The position numbers and the translations under genes were made by a program. Below are positions 51,297 through 60,583 of a stretch of 64,000 nucleotides of DNA, in pieces (within the stretch, counting starts at the first letter, position 1; each line of letters begins with the position of its first letter). Below the pieces are notes generated by a model, which was not told where the DNA came from, did no database searches, and saw only the letters and a program-made list of their open reading frames with translations. This stretch comes from Tenacibaculum sp. SZ-18 (lineage in GTDB: Bacteria > Bacteroidota > Bacteroidia > Flavobacteriales > Flavobacteriaceae): positions 2,277,777 to 2,341,776 of the forward strand of contig NZ_CP019335.1 in assembly GCF_002813915.1 (NCBI RefSeq), read 5' to 3'.

Positions 51297-53315
51297 CTAT
51301 TTAAAATCGCTGTAGGTTTTAACGAGTCGTATAAACTCACTTCTATAACCATACTCGTCTTGGCCTTTACCTTTTGCGGCAAGTTTAATTACATCCTCCA
51401 AATTCGCATCGTTCATAAATTGAGATTTCCTTAAGTACATTCCGAATAATGCAACAGACGAAGCAAAATTCATGTCAGAAGTTGGCTTTACTGTTTTATC
51501 TTTTACTACTCTTTCCATCTCAATACTTTTTTTACCATCAGGTTTTTTATACCTAAACTTTACAGTAAGTAATTCGTCTTGATAAGAATTGTCCTTATTA
51601 TTCGTATACTTTAAATCATGAATTTTATTTAAATACTTACTATCTACACCAACGGGAATTACTTCATATAAAGCTGTTACAGAGTGACCACTTCCTAACT
51701 CACCAGCATCTTTGGTATCATCAATAAAATCTTCATCATTCAACAATCTGTTTTCATACCCAATTAATCGATAGGCTTTTGCCTTATTCGGATTAAACTC
51801 AACTTGAATTTTAACATCCTTTGCAATAGTATATAAAGTTCCACCGAACTCTTTTCCAAAAACTTTTTGAGCTTCTTGCATTGTGTCAATGTAGGCATGA
51901 TTTCCATTTCCTTTATCTGCTAAAATTTCAAGCTTATCATCCTTGTAATTTCCGTAAGCAAAACCTAAAACAGACAAGAAAACTCCTGATTTTCTCTTTT
52001 GCTCAATCAATTCTTCCATAGCTTTATTCGAACTTCTTCCTACATTAAAATCTCCATCTGTAGCCAAAATAACTCTATTATTACCTCTCTTTTTAAAGTT
52101 CTTTTCTGCTAATTTGTACGCTAATTCAATTCCTTCTCCACCTGCTGTGGAACCTCCCGAATTTAAATTATTCAAGGCCGTGAAAATTTTTTCTTTATTT
52201 CTTCCCGAAGTTGGCTCTAATACAACACCTGCTGCCCCTGCATAAACAACAATTGAAACCCTATCTTCTTCTCTTAATTGATTCACTAATAACTTAAAAG
52301 CCTTCTTTAATAATGGTAATTTATTAGGTTCTCCCATTGATCCAGAAACATCGATTAGAAAAGTAAGGTTTGATGGAGGTAAATCTTTATTCTCATATGT
52401 TTTTCCTTGTAATCCGATTTTTAAAAGTTTCGTTTCAGTATTCCATGGTGTTTTAATAAACTCTGTAGTTATAGAAAAAGGATGTTTCCCTTGAGGTTGT
52501 GGATAATTATAATCGAAATAATTAATCATTTCTTCAATTTTCACAGCATCTTCTTTTACGACCTCACCATTATTTATCATTCTTCTTATATTACTATAAG
52601 AAGCTTTATCTACATCTATTGAGAAAGTAGACAATGGAGAAGCAACCACATTTTTAAAAGGATTCTCGGTTATTTTAGCATAAGAGTCATTCTCTTCTAT
52701 TTGAAAGTTTCCTTTTTTTGTAGTAATAATTACACACCCATTTTTTCCTTTGGGTCCATAAAGTTCAATTGCATTATTACCCTTCAAAACTTCTACAGCC
52801 TTTATCTCTTTCGGATCTAACTTATTTAATATTACCTGAGAATTAGCTTTCACAGGAATACCATCAACGATAAATAAAGGAGACGTCTTTTTGTCTCTAA
52901 TTTGTTTTTGATCCGAATCATAACTCATAGTATTACCCATAGCCATTTGACTAGCAATACTTGCATAAACTTTATTTTTACGAGATCTTAAATTTGAAGC
53001 TGTTGAAATTACTACTTCATCTAAAGTTGCATCGCTTTCCTCTAAAAGAACGTTAATTACGGTTCTTTTACCTACTTTTTCTTGCTTTGTTTTCATACCA
53101 ATTAAAGAAAAAATCAATACATCATTAGCTGAAGCCTTTATCGAATATTTTCCTTCCATATTTGTACTAGTTCCAATATTTGTTCCTTTTATGTATACAC
53201 TTACTCCTGGAATTGGGAAATGTTTATCCGAAACTGTACCTGTAACTTTTTTTTGTTGTGCCTGAAGAATTGATAAACAACAAAGGAAAAAAAGTAATAT
53301 TTCTCTTTTCATCAT
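51297..53315 (-). CDS. Secreted VWA-domain protein with CarboxypepD_reg-like and TonB-plug-like domains
   Basis: 672 aa. Signal peptide (about 1-20, ending ILQAQ). A carboxypeptidase regulatory-like Ig domain (about 24-95; SVYIKGTNIGTSTNMEGKYS), then a partial TonB-receptor plug (about 95-205; DEVVISTA, VDGIPV, KGNNAIELYGPKGKNGCVII), then a VWA domain (about 310-490) with complete MIDAS motif DVSGSMGE and TDGDFNV, followed by the DUF3520-like C-terminal region. This order is typical of YfbK-like proteins of Bacteroidota. The plug lacks a beta-barrel, so it is not a receptor. Probably a surface or periplasmic interaction protein. Confidence 0.88.
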   Translation of the reverse strand: MMKREILLFFLCCLSILQAQQKKVTGTVSDKHFPIPGVSVYIKGTNIGTSTNMEGKYSIKASANDVLIFSLIGMKTKQEKVGKRTVINVLLEESDATLDEVVISTASNLRSRKNKVYASIASQMAMGNTMSYDSDQKQIRDKKTSPLFIVDGIPVKANSQVILNKLDPKEIKAVEVLKGNNAIELYGPKGKNGCVIITTKKGNFQIEENDSYAKITENPFKNVVASPLSTFSIDVDKASYSNIRRMINNGEVVKEDAVKIEEMINYFDYNYPQPQGKHPFSITTEFIKTPWNTETKLLKIGLQGKTYENKDLPPSNLTFLIDVSGSMGEPNKLPLLKKAFKLLVNQLREEDRVSIVVYAGAAGVVLEPTSGRNKEKIFTALNNLNSGGSTAGGEGIELAYKLAEKNFKKRGNNRVILATDGDFNVGRSSNKAMEELIEQKRKSGVFLSVLGFAYGNYKDDKLEILADKGNGNHAYIDTMQEAQKVFGKEFGGTLYTIAKDVKIQVEFNPNKAKAYRLIGYENRLLNDEDFIDDTKDAGELGSGHSVTALYEVIPVGVDSKYLNKIHDLKYTNNKDNSYQDELLTVKFRYKKPDGKKSIEMERVVKDKTVKPTSDMNFASSVALFGMYLRKSQFMNDANLEDVIKLAAKGKGQDEYGYRSEFIRLVKTYSDFK

Positions 53316-53841
53316 AGTATTTACATTTTAGTTTCCATAAAACTACAAAAATTACCCTATCAACTTACTTTTGAATTAGTAAACAAGCCTTTTATCCGAG
53401 TTAACGCATAACTCTAGTGAGTTTAAATACCATAATTTAAAATTGAATTGTTCTTTTAGAAATTTAGAAAAAGGAGTTTAATTAAAGTCCATCAATCATG
53501 AATATTAAGAACTCAAGACCCAAAAACCGAAAATCGAAAGAGTTATTGATTCTGACTACAAACGATTTAAATAGGAAATTTCATATTCGGCAAATATCTT
53601 CGGAATTGATACTACTTTGTAAAAGATTACTCTCTTCCTTTGAACAAAAAAAGCTTTTAAAATACAATTATCGTAAAATTGTTTTGGAATGCTAAGAAAT
53701 AGATAGTAATTACAAATGAACTATAATAATATAAACAGAAATGTAAAAACTTCTAACTATATGAAAGAAGTTTATGGAATTTTATTAACAAAATATCGAA
53801 CTAGATTTGAAACAAAATAATTTTTTGATGAAGATAGATAA
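53316..53841. other. Intergenic region, no gene recognised
   Basis: About 525 bases. One 65-codon + frame (53498-53695) is Lys/Leu-rich but has no family likeness, no promoter and no signal peptide, so it is not called. Confidence 0.5.
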
Positions 53842-54915
53842 TTACTTCTTCGAAGTATTCAATACTAAATCCATGGTTTTTCTACGTTGGACTTTTTTTG
53901 TTTCAGTTTCTATGAAACTTTTCACAAAATATATCTCTTTCGGAACTTCATATTTTTTGATTTCGGGAAATTCATTGATTCTCTTAATAACTTCTTCTGA
54001 GTTAATTTCAGTCGCATTATTTTCAATAACTAAAACTAACTTCTCTCCTAACCTTTCATCTTTAATACCAACAGTAAAAAATCTGTTTTGAATTAGTTTA
54101 GAAAGCTTATGCTCTATTTTTTCAGGGTGGAGTTTAATTCCGCCTGAATTTATGACATTATCATACCTTCCAAGCCATTCAAATTCATTTTCAGAAACTA
54201 ATTGAACAACATCATTCGTCAGAACAATTTCATTTGCAACCAAAGGAGCATTAATCATTAAACAATTTCTTTGATCGATATATATTTTTACATTTGGTAG
54301 AACTTTATAAAATGAAGGCCTTTCCTTTAATTGATTTAACTTTTTTACAGCAATATGAGTAATTGTTTCCGTCATTCCATAGGTCGCAAAAATCTCGGTT
54401 TTAACTTTTAAAATCTTGCTTTTTAAACTTTCTGAAACTACTCCTCCACCAACTATCAATTTATCAATTCTTTCTATTTGGTCTAAAGATTTTTCTAATT
54501 GTAGCGGAACCATTGCTGAAAAGTGATAATTCTTATCCGTAAGTGATAGTGGATTCGAAACTGCATTAAATATATCTAAATCCCAGCCTAAAACCATAGC
54601 TCTTACTAACATCATTTTACCCGCAATATAATCTACAGACATACAAAGTAAAGCTGTCGTGTTTTCCTTAATTTCAAAAAACGCTCCTGTAGCTAAAGCA
54701 GAATTTATCATCTGCTCTTTTAGTAATTTAATTGGTTTTGGTTTTCCCGTAGAACCTGATGTTTGTACTATCAAATAATCTTCATCATTGAACCAATTCA
54801 CAAAAAAGTCATGGGTAGAAGAAAATGACGTTTTAACATACTCAATTAAATCGGCCTTGGAATTGAATCTAATTCCGTTTAATTTAAAACTTGAATGAAT
54901 CTGACTAAAATCCAT
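53842..54915 (-). CDS. menE: O-succinylbenzoate-CoA ligase
   Basis: 357 aa, an AMP-forming acyl-CoA ligase that activates o-succinylbenzoate in menaquinone synthesis. P-loop-like QTSGSTGKPKPIKL (about 52-65), IFATYGMTETITHIAVKKL, and FEWLGRYDNVINSGGIKLHPEKIE with the conserved D and K; a shortened C-terminal domain follows. The size matches the compact MenE of Bacteroidota. Called by neighbours menC and menA. Ends about 10 nt from the CPBP protease gene. Confidence 0.9.
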   Translation of the reverse strand: MDFSQIHSSFKLNGIRFNSKADLIEYVKTSFSSTHDFFVNWFNDEDYLIVQTSGSTGKPKPIKLLKEQMINSALATGAFFEIKENTTALLCMSVDYIAGKMMLVRAMVLGWDLDIFNAVSNPLSLTDKNYHFSAMVPLQLEKSLDQIERIDKLIVGGGVVSESLKSKILKVKTEIFATYGMTETITHIAVKKLNQLKERPSFYKVLPNVKIYIDQRNCLMINAPLVANEIVLTNDVVQLVSENEFEWLGRYDNVINSGGIKLHPEKIEHKLSKLIQNRFFTVGIKDERLGEKLVLVIENNATEINSEEVIKRINEFPEIKKYEVPKEIYFVKSFIETETKKVQRRKTMDLVLNTSKK

Positions 54916-54924
54916 ATAAAAAAT

Positions 54925-55860
54925 TTAAGCTAAACCTTCAATTTGATTTTCTTGATTATTTACAGGTTTTTCAATGCTACCTGTAAGCTTTTCTTTCCAA
55001 TTACTCCAATTATACTTTTTAGCGAAAAACAATAATAATAGTGGATAAAAAACAACTACAGGAATAATAATATCGAAATAGACATCTGGTTCAGAAAGAT
55101 CTTTAAATATAGAATTTGTTTGAAAAGCAGTCCAATCTGCAGTTATCAAAAGAGCTCCAATAAGATTATTTGCGGCGTGAAAGCCTAAAGCAAGTTCAAG
55201 TCCTTCATCTAATAATGTTATCATTCCTAAGAAGAAACCTGTTCCTATATAATAAATCATAACGATATTCCCTAATTTACCAACTTCTGGATTCGCAATA
55301 TGCAGTAATCCAAAAATTACTGAAGTAATAATTAACGGTATTAATCTACTTTTAAATTTCGCACCGATACCTTGTAGTAAGTAGCCTCTGAATAAATACT
55401 CTTCAAAACTTGTCTGTAAAGGAATCATTAGGATTCCAATTACTAACAATCCCAAGAATTTATTAGGTTCAAAATTCCATTGTAATGATGCCGGATCGGT
55501 ATAATAACCATAAATAACAAATACAACTGTCATAAAACCCCAAACAGAAAAAGCAAAAAATACTCGTTTCCAATCTATCTTTTTCCTTGAGGTCGTTAAT
55601 GAAGTTATCGACTGACGATGTACATATTTTACCCATAACAAAAGCGCCGCTAGGAACACAACGAAAGTAGCTAATGATTCAATAAGTACTCTGTTCTCTC
55701 CTTTTTCTGCTATGTCATTACGAATGATTTCAGCTTGATCAATATCAAACATATCAATGGTGATCATATTTAAAATTACGATCCCAATAAATATTACTGG
55801 AATTATCAAATATTTCCAAAATCCTATATCACCTTTGTATGCTTGTTGTATGTAATTCAT
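54925..55860 (-). CDS. CPBP-family intramembrane glutamic endopeptidase
   Basis: 311 aa, about eight hydrophobic helices. FEEYLFRGYLLQGIG (EExxxR) near residue 160, LLHIANPE and FHAANNLIGALL give the metal-binding/catalytic Glu and His residues of the CPBP (Rce1-like, CAAX) family. It lies between menE and menC with gaps of 6-9 nt, yet no link to quinone synthesis is known. Confidence 0.88.
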   Translation of the reverse strand: MNYIQQAYKGDIGFWKYLIIPVIFIGIVILNMITIDMFDIDQAEIIRNDIAEKGENRVLIESLATFVVFLAALLLWVKYVHRQSITSLTTSRKKIDWKRVFFAFSVWGFMTVVFVIYGYYTDPASLQWNFEPNKFLGLLVIGILMIPLQTSFEEYLFRGYLLQGIGAKFKSRLIPLIITSVIFGLLHIANPEVGKLGNIVMIYYIGTGFFLGMITLLDEGLELALGFHAANNLIGALLITADWTAFQTNSIFKDLSEPDVYFDIIIPVVVFYPLLLLFFAKKYNWSNWKEKLTGSIEKPVNNQENQIEGLA

Positions 55861-55866
55861 GCTGTA

Positions 55867-56907
55867 TTAACTTAAATTAAAGTTCCATTTATCTTGAGAA
55901 CTGTATTGCAAACTTCCTTGATTAACAAAAAGAGGGCTATCAAAATTATTTGTAAATAAACCTCCAGTTCCCAAACCCTGTGGCATATGATTCTTTAAAG
56001 TATATGTCCATTGAGCTATTGCATTCAAACCAATGTTACTTTCGAGTGCTGAAGTTATCCACCATCCGATATTATTACTTTCAGAGATATCTATCCATTC
56101 TTTACTTCCAACGAAACCACCAACCAAACTAGGTTTCAAAATAATGTATTGTGGTTTAATATACTCTAGTAATTCCTTTTTATCCTTGTTCAAAAACACA
56201 CCTATTAATTCTTCGTCTAAAGCAATAGGTAACGGTGTTTCCTTACAAAGTTTTGCCATCGCTTCGTATTGACCTTGCTTTATCGGTTGCTCAATTGAAT
56301 GTAATTTAAATTGGGATAATTTTTCTAATTTCTGAAGTGCTTCCATTGGAGAAAAAGCCCCATTTGCATCGACTCTTAATTCAATTTCTTTCTCTGAAAA
56401 CTGTTCACGAATATAATTTAATAATCGTAATTCTTCATCAAAGTCAATAGCTCCTATTTTCATTTTAATACATGAAAACCCTTGTTCTAATTTTTCTTGA
56501 ATTTGGTCTTTCATGAATTTTTTATCTCCCATCCATACTAAGCCATTAATTGAAATTGGAGATTCATAAGCAACAAAATCTGAAGGAAATAAATGGAATT
56601 TATTCGAACTGTTTAGAGATAAAAAAGCTTGTTCTAATCCAAATTGAATTGATGGAAATTCGATGGTTGATTTTAAAAGTTCTTGTAAACCTAAATTAAT
56701 ATGATCACAAACCCATTGCAATTTCTCCTCATAATCGGGTCTATCATCAATACTTAAACCACGAAATAAGCCGCATTCTCCAATTCCTTCTTTTCCATCT
56801 TTACTTAAAATTAAAAAAAAAGTCTCTTTAGTTCTTAAGACACCTCTTGAAGTTCCACTAGGAGTTTTGAACTCTAAAATATACTTGTAAAATTCAGCTT
56901 GAATCAA
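55867..56907 (-). CDS. menC: O-succinylbenzoate synthase
   Basis: 346 aa, enolase superfamily. Converts SHCHC to o-succinylbenzoate. Conserved residues: KMKIG (catalytic Lys, about 148), RVDANGAFSP (metal Asp about 178), SIEQPI (Glu), ALDEELIG and KPSLVGGF (second Lys). MenC is preferred to other enolase-superfamily racemases by its place beside menE and menA. Starts 4 nt after an SRPBCC gene. Confidence 0.9.
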   Translation of the reverse strand: MIQAEFYKYILEFKTPSGTSRGVLRTKETFFLILSKDGKEGIGECGLFRGLSIDDRPDYEEKLQWVCDHINLGLQELLKSTIEFPSIQFGLEQAFLSLNSSNKFHLFPSDFVAYESPISINGLVWMGDKKFMKDQIQEKLEQGFSCIKMKIGAIDFDEELRLLNYIREQFSEKEIELRVDANGAFSPMEALQKLEKLSQFKLHSIEQPIKQGQYEAMAKLCKETPLPIALDEELIGVFLNKDKKELLEYIKPQYIILKPSLVGGFVGSKEWIDISESNNIGWWITSALESNIGLNAIAQWTYTLKNHMPQGLGTGGLFTNNFDSPLFVNQGSLQYSSQDKWNFNLS

Positions 56908-56911
56908 ATCT

Positions 56912-57430
56912 CTATTTTTTCTCGATAAACGACTTAAAATTATTTAAATATTCTTGGTCTTGTTTCTTGAAAACAGCTTTAAAGTAAGGAAATAAACAAC
57001 TTAATAAATATGAATTTCCTCTACAAATGGAACTGTTACTAATGGTTGTTACTCCATTTTCAAATGTAAAAGTATAATCATCTGTTTTCAACATCGTATC
57101 CGCCATAAAAAACAACGTTACTTTTTCATTAGGTACATAAGCCATAATCTTTTCCTGTAAGGTTATTTCCTCTCCATTTTTATTTTCAACTACCATTTTA
57201 TAGGTACTTCCGGTCTTTTCAGGTTTTACGTCAATTGGATCAATCGATTTTAAATCAGTAATCCAATTATTAATTTGTGAACTATCATTGAACAAAGTAA
57301 AAACTTCATCGATTGGCTTATTCACTTTCACCTCAGTTATGTAAGCTGTTTCTTTAAAAATTAATCCTGTTGATAAGAATATAATTGCAATTGTAATTAT
57401 GATTCCTAAAATAATTTTTATTCTCCTCAT
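56912..57430 (-). CDS. SRPBCC-domain membrane-anchored protein
   Basis: 172 aa with one N-terminal membrane helix (about 6-26, ILGIIITIAIIFLSTGLIF), then an SRPBCC (START/Bet v1-like) domain: EVKVNKPIDEVFTLFNDSSQINNWITDLKSI and the long C-terminal helix KAVFKKQDQEYLNNFKSF. Such domains bind hydrophobic ligands. It is translated with the metallo-hydrolase gene (2-nt gap). Specific ligand unknown. Confidence 0.85.
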   Translation of the reverse strand: MRRIKIILGIIITIAIIFLSTGLIFKETAYITEVKVNKPIDEVFTLFNDSSQINNWITDLKSIDPIDVKPEKTGSTYKMVVENKNGEEITLQEKIMAYVPNEKVTLFFMADTMLKTDDYTFTFENGVTTISNSSICRGNSYLLSCLFPYFKAVFKKQDQEYLNNFKSFIEKK

Positions 57431-57432
57431 TT

Positions 57433-58110
57433 TTATAATTCAATAGATTCACCAATTTCGACAATAATAAGCTCCTTACCTGCTCTTTCAAATTTCTTCT
57501 TTGCATCCTCCACATTAATTTCAATTGGAGGAAAAGTATTAAAATGACATCCAATGACTTTATCACAAGCCACCAAATCAGTAGTTATAATGGCATCATC
57601 AACTCCCATCGTAAAATTGTCTCCAATCGGTAAAATAGAAGCAGTTAATTGAGTTGTCATTGGAATTAACTTCATATCCATTGTAACTGCCGTATCTCCT
57701 GCAACGTATAATGATTTTTCTTCAGAAGTAATGACAAAACCTCCTGGCTGACCTCCATAGCTCCCATCCGGAAAAGATGATGTGTGTACTGCATTTACAT
57801 ATTTCGCTGAGAACGAATCTGTTTTAAAAGTACCTCCATGATTTAAAGGATGTGCTTTTAAATCTTTAGCTGTGTAGTACATGTATATTTCATAATTCGA
57901 AACAATTGTTGCTCCTGTATTTTTTGCAATAGCTTCGACATCAAGAATATGATCTTGATGCGCATGGGTTACTAAAATATAATCAGCTTTAATTTGATCA
58001 ATATCTACATGTGAGGCTGCCGGATTTCCTGTAATAAAAGGATCAATTAAAATATGTGTATTATTAAGTTCAATACCAAAACAGGCATGACCATAAAATG
58101 TTATTTTCAT
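57433..58110 (-). CDS. UPF0173 metal-dependent hydrolase (metallo-beta-lactamase fold)
   Basis: 225 aa. Begins ITFYGHACFGIELNNTHILIDP, then VTHAHQDHILD (HxHxDH metal motif), YVAGDTAVTMDMKLI and VIGCHFNTFPPI with the last His. Fits the UPF0173 (YtkL-like) family of cytoplasmic metallo-hydrolases. Substrate unknown. It sits between menA (36 nt upstream) and the SRPBCC gene. Confidence 0.92.
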   Translation of the reverse strand: MKITFYGHACFGIELNNTHILIDPFITGNPAASHVDIDQIKADYILVTHAHQDHILDVEAIAKNTGATIVSNYEIYMYYTAKDLKAHPLNHGGTFKTDSFSAKYVNAVHTSSFPDGSYGGQPGGFVITSEEKSLYVAGDTAVTMDMKLIPMTTQLTASILPIGDNFTMGVDDAIITTDLVACDKVIGCHFNTFPPIEINVEDAKKKFERAGKELIIVEIGESIEL

Positions 58111-58146
58111 AAGTAGAATTAATGTTGTTTGAAGTTATTAGTAAAT

Positions 58147-59097
58147 TTACAAAACGTTTCCTAGCCCAAAAAGAATCGCAAATAAAAAAGTACTTAATGC
58201 TACTTTTTTAAGCTCTCCATCTAATAGGGATTCTTCTTTATTATTATGAACGAAAAGTAAATGTTTTATTAATGGTATATACGCTATCAAAAATAAAAAT
58301 TGAAATGGAGTTCGATAGTGAATTCCAACGTACAGAAATGCAAACAAGAATGACGATCCTATTAAGTAATAGTGATAATACTTTGCAAATTCACTTCCTA
58401 TTTTAACGACTAATGTATTTTTTCCAACCTTGGCATCATTCACTCTATCTCTCATATTATTTAAGTTAAGAACAGCTGTACTCAAAGCTCCGATGGTAAA
58501 TGCTGGCAAAAAAATTGTAAAAGAAAGAGTTTTAGTGTACAAGAAATACGTTCCTACCACTGCAAGCAAACCAAAGAACAAGAAAACAAATAAATCGCCG
58601 AAACCACTATAACCATATGCAGAATTTCCCACTGTATATTTAATTGCAGCAACAATTGAGGCAATCCCTAAACCGAAAAACAATAATGAGAAACCAAAGT
58701 TATCTTTTCCAAAAGCTACATAAATTAAACCAATTGCAACTACCAAGGTAAAAATTGCAGTCATTATCATTGCTTTTTTCATTTGTTTTGGAGTTATCAC
58801 ACCAGAAGCTACCATCCTTGCTTCTCCTTCTCTGTTTTTATCTGTTCCTTTAACACCATCACCATAGTCATTAGCAAAATTGGACAACACTTGAAAACCT
58901 ATTGTAGTTAAGATTGCCAACCAAAAGATTGAAGATTGATATGACGGAACCCTTGCAATACAAATGGTCGTATCTCTCATTTTCTCATATATTGGCAAAA
59001 AACTATCAAAAGAACCTAAATAAGCTCCAACAATAATTCCTGAAACAGAAAGCGGCAAGGTTCTTAACCTAGCCGCTTTAATATAGTTTTTAAACAT
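58147..59097 (-). CDS. menA: 1,4-Dihydroxy-2-naphthoate polyprenyltransferase
   Basis: 316 aa membrane UbiA-family enzyme that prenylates DHNA to give demethylmenaquinone. First Asp motif NFANDYGDGVKGTDKNREGE (about 72-91) and second NNMRDRVNDAKVGKNTL (about 212-228), with about eight helices and the N-terminal AARLRTLPLSVSGIIVG. With menE and menC it shows that the host makes menaquinone. Confidence 0.95.
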   Translation of the reverse strand: MFKNYIKAARLRTLPLSVSGIIVGAYLGSFDSFLPIYEKMRDTTICIARVPSYQSSIFWLAILTTIGFQVLSNFANDYGDGVKGTDKNREGEARMVASGVITPKQMKKAMIMTAIFTLVVAIGLIYVAFGKDNFGFSLLFFGLGIASIVAAIKYTVGNSAYGYSGFGDLFVFLFFGLLAVVGTYFLYTKTLSFTIFLPAFTIGALSTAVLNLNNMRDRVNDAKVGKNTLVVKIGSEFAKYYHYYLIGSSFLFAFLYVGIHYRTPFQFLFLIAYIPLIKHLLFVHNNKEESLLDGELKKVALSTFLFAILFGLGNVL

Positions 59098-59104
59098 GTA
59101 AATT

Positions 59105-59722
59105 TTATAAAAATTCTAATCGTGTGATTTTCTTTCTCACGATATACTCTTTTAATTTTGGTGAAAAATACTCAAGATTAGTGTATGATACACCGACCTT
59201 AGTTCCTGTTACATCGTTTCCTAGATTTATCAAACGATCTGAGCCTTCAAAATTTGTTAACCAAACGAATTTCTGAGTCTTTCCGTCTGTATCTTTTATT
59301 TCCACAACATATAGATCTTGTCCACTTACTTTTTTCAAGGTACCTTCTAAATAAGATTCAACAACTTCATTTTCATCTTCGTAGACTTCATCTCCTGCGA
59401 TAGCCATTAATATATCAGGACAAAACTTAATCATACTAACACCTACTTTAGCACCCATTTTCTCTCCTTCTGCTCTTCCTTTCGTTAAATCATAATTGAT
59501 TCCTTCTTTGGCTAATTCATCTTTGTACTTTAAATAAGTTTGCACCATTTGCACTCCTAATTTAGCGGTCAAATCAGAAGTAGACATATCTTTAAATTCC
59601 TTTTCATTCTTATTGAAATATTCACAAATTTCCATTGCCATTTTATCCAAAGCTGAATCTTGTGCAACAATCTTTCCAAATGACAATAATGCAATTAATA
59701 GGATTGAAATTTTCTTTGACAT
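59105..59722 (-). CDS. Secreted hypothetical protein
   Basis: 205 aa with a signal peptide (about 1-20, ISILLIALLSFGKIVAQ). A helical N-terminal half (about 22-110, EICEYFNKNEKEF and KMGAKVGVSMIKFCPDIL, Cys at about 33 and 102) and a beta-rich C-terminal half (YVVEIKDTDGKTQKFVWLTN). No family recognised. It is 7 nt upstream of menA on the same strand. Confidence 0.75.
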   Translation of the reverse strand: MSKKISILLIALLSFGKIVAQDSALDKMAMEICEYFNKNEKEFKDMSTSDLTAKLGVQMVQTYLKYKDELAKEGINYDLTKGRAEGEKMGAKVGVSMIKFCPDILMAIAGDEVYEDENEVVESYLEGTLKKVSGQDLYVVEIKDTDGKTQKFVWLTNFEGSDRLINLGNDVTGTKVGVSYTNLEYFSPKLKEYIVRKKITRLEFL

Positions 59723-59733
59723 ATTTGTTTTTA

Positions 59734-60513
59734 TTATAAATTATTAGCTTCTGCAATTAACTCTGCAATATCTTTTACGACGATCTGATCTTCCTTCAAA
59801 TTAAATTTAACACCGTCTGTCATCATTGTATTACAATAAGGACAACCTGTTGCAATAATTTCAGGATTCGTTTCTAAGGCATCCTTTGTTCGTAAGATAT
59901 TAATGTCCATATCTCCCTTTTCGGGTTCTTTGAACATTTGCGCACCTCCTGCACCACAGCACAAAGCTGTAGATTTATGACGCTTCATTTCAGTTGATTT
60001 AACCCCTAAACGACGAATTAAATCTCGTGGAGTTTCATAAATATCGTTTGCACGTCCTAAGTAACAAGGATCGTGATAGGTAAGACGTTTACCTTTTAAG
60101 TTTTCACCTTCAATACTAAATCTTCCATCAGCAATTAATTTATTGATATATTGCGTATGATGATAAACCTTATATTTCCCGCCTAAACTAGGATATTCGT
60201 TTTTTAATGTATTAAAAGAATGTGGATCGCAAGTTACAATTGTTTTTACTTCATAGGCATTCAAAATTTCAATATTTGTCATTGCTTGCATTTGAAATAA
60301 AAACTCGTTACCAGCTCTTTTAGCAGCATCACCGGTAGAACTTTCTTCAGTTCCTAAAACCGCAAAATCAACATTTGCTTGCTGTAAAATCTTCACAAAA
60401 GATTTTGTTATTTTTTTCGCTCTATCGTCGTAACTTCCAGCAGCTCCCACCCAAAACAACACCTCTGGTTGTTTTCCTTGAGCCATCATATCTGCCATTG
60501 TTGGTACGTTCAT
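59734..60513 (-). CDS. CCG-domain (Fe-S)-binding protein, HdrB/LutA-like
   Basis: 259 aa. Two cysteine-rich CCG regions: VTCDPHSFNTL with the later YHDPCYLGRANDIYE, and ALCCGAGGAQMF with ATGCPYCNTMM; these bind an Fe-S cluster in heterodisulphide-reductase-like and lactate-oxidation subunits. Cytoplasmic. It lies 70 nt after the membrane Fe-S protein gene, and the two likely form one redox complex. Its substrate is unknown; the first CCG motif is incomplete. Confidence 0.9.
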   Translation of the reverse strand: MNVPTMADMMAQGKQPEVLFWVGAAGSYDDRAKKITKSFVKILQQANVDFAVLGTEESSTGDAAKRAGNEFLFQMQAMTNIEILNAYEVKTIVTCDPHSFNTLKNEYPSLGGKYKVYHHTQYINKLIADGRFSIEGENLKGKRLTYHDPCYLGRANDIYETPRDLIRRLGVKSTEMKRHKSTALCCGAGGAQMFKEPEKGDMDINILRTKDALETNPEIIATGCPYCNTMMTDGVKFNLKEDQIVVKDIAELIAEANNL

Positions 60514-60583
60514 AATCTTTTATCGTTTAAGTTGACTTTTCTATTTAAATAAAAATTAGTGATTGAAATTAACTTAGAAATTA

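Noticed and set aside
53498-53695. 65-codon + ORF in the gap before menE
   Set aside because: Lys/Leu-rich, no recognisable family, no promoter element or signal peptide. It fits random open frame in AT-rich DNA.
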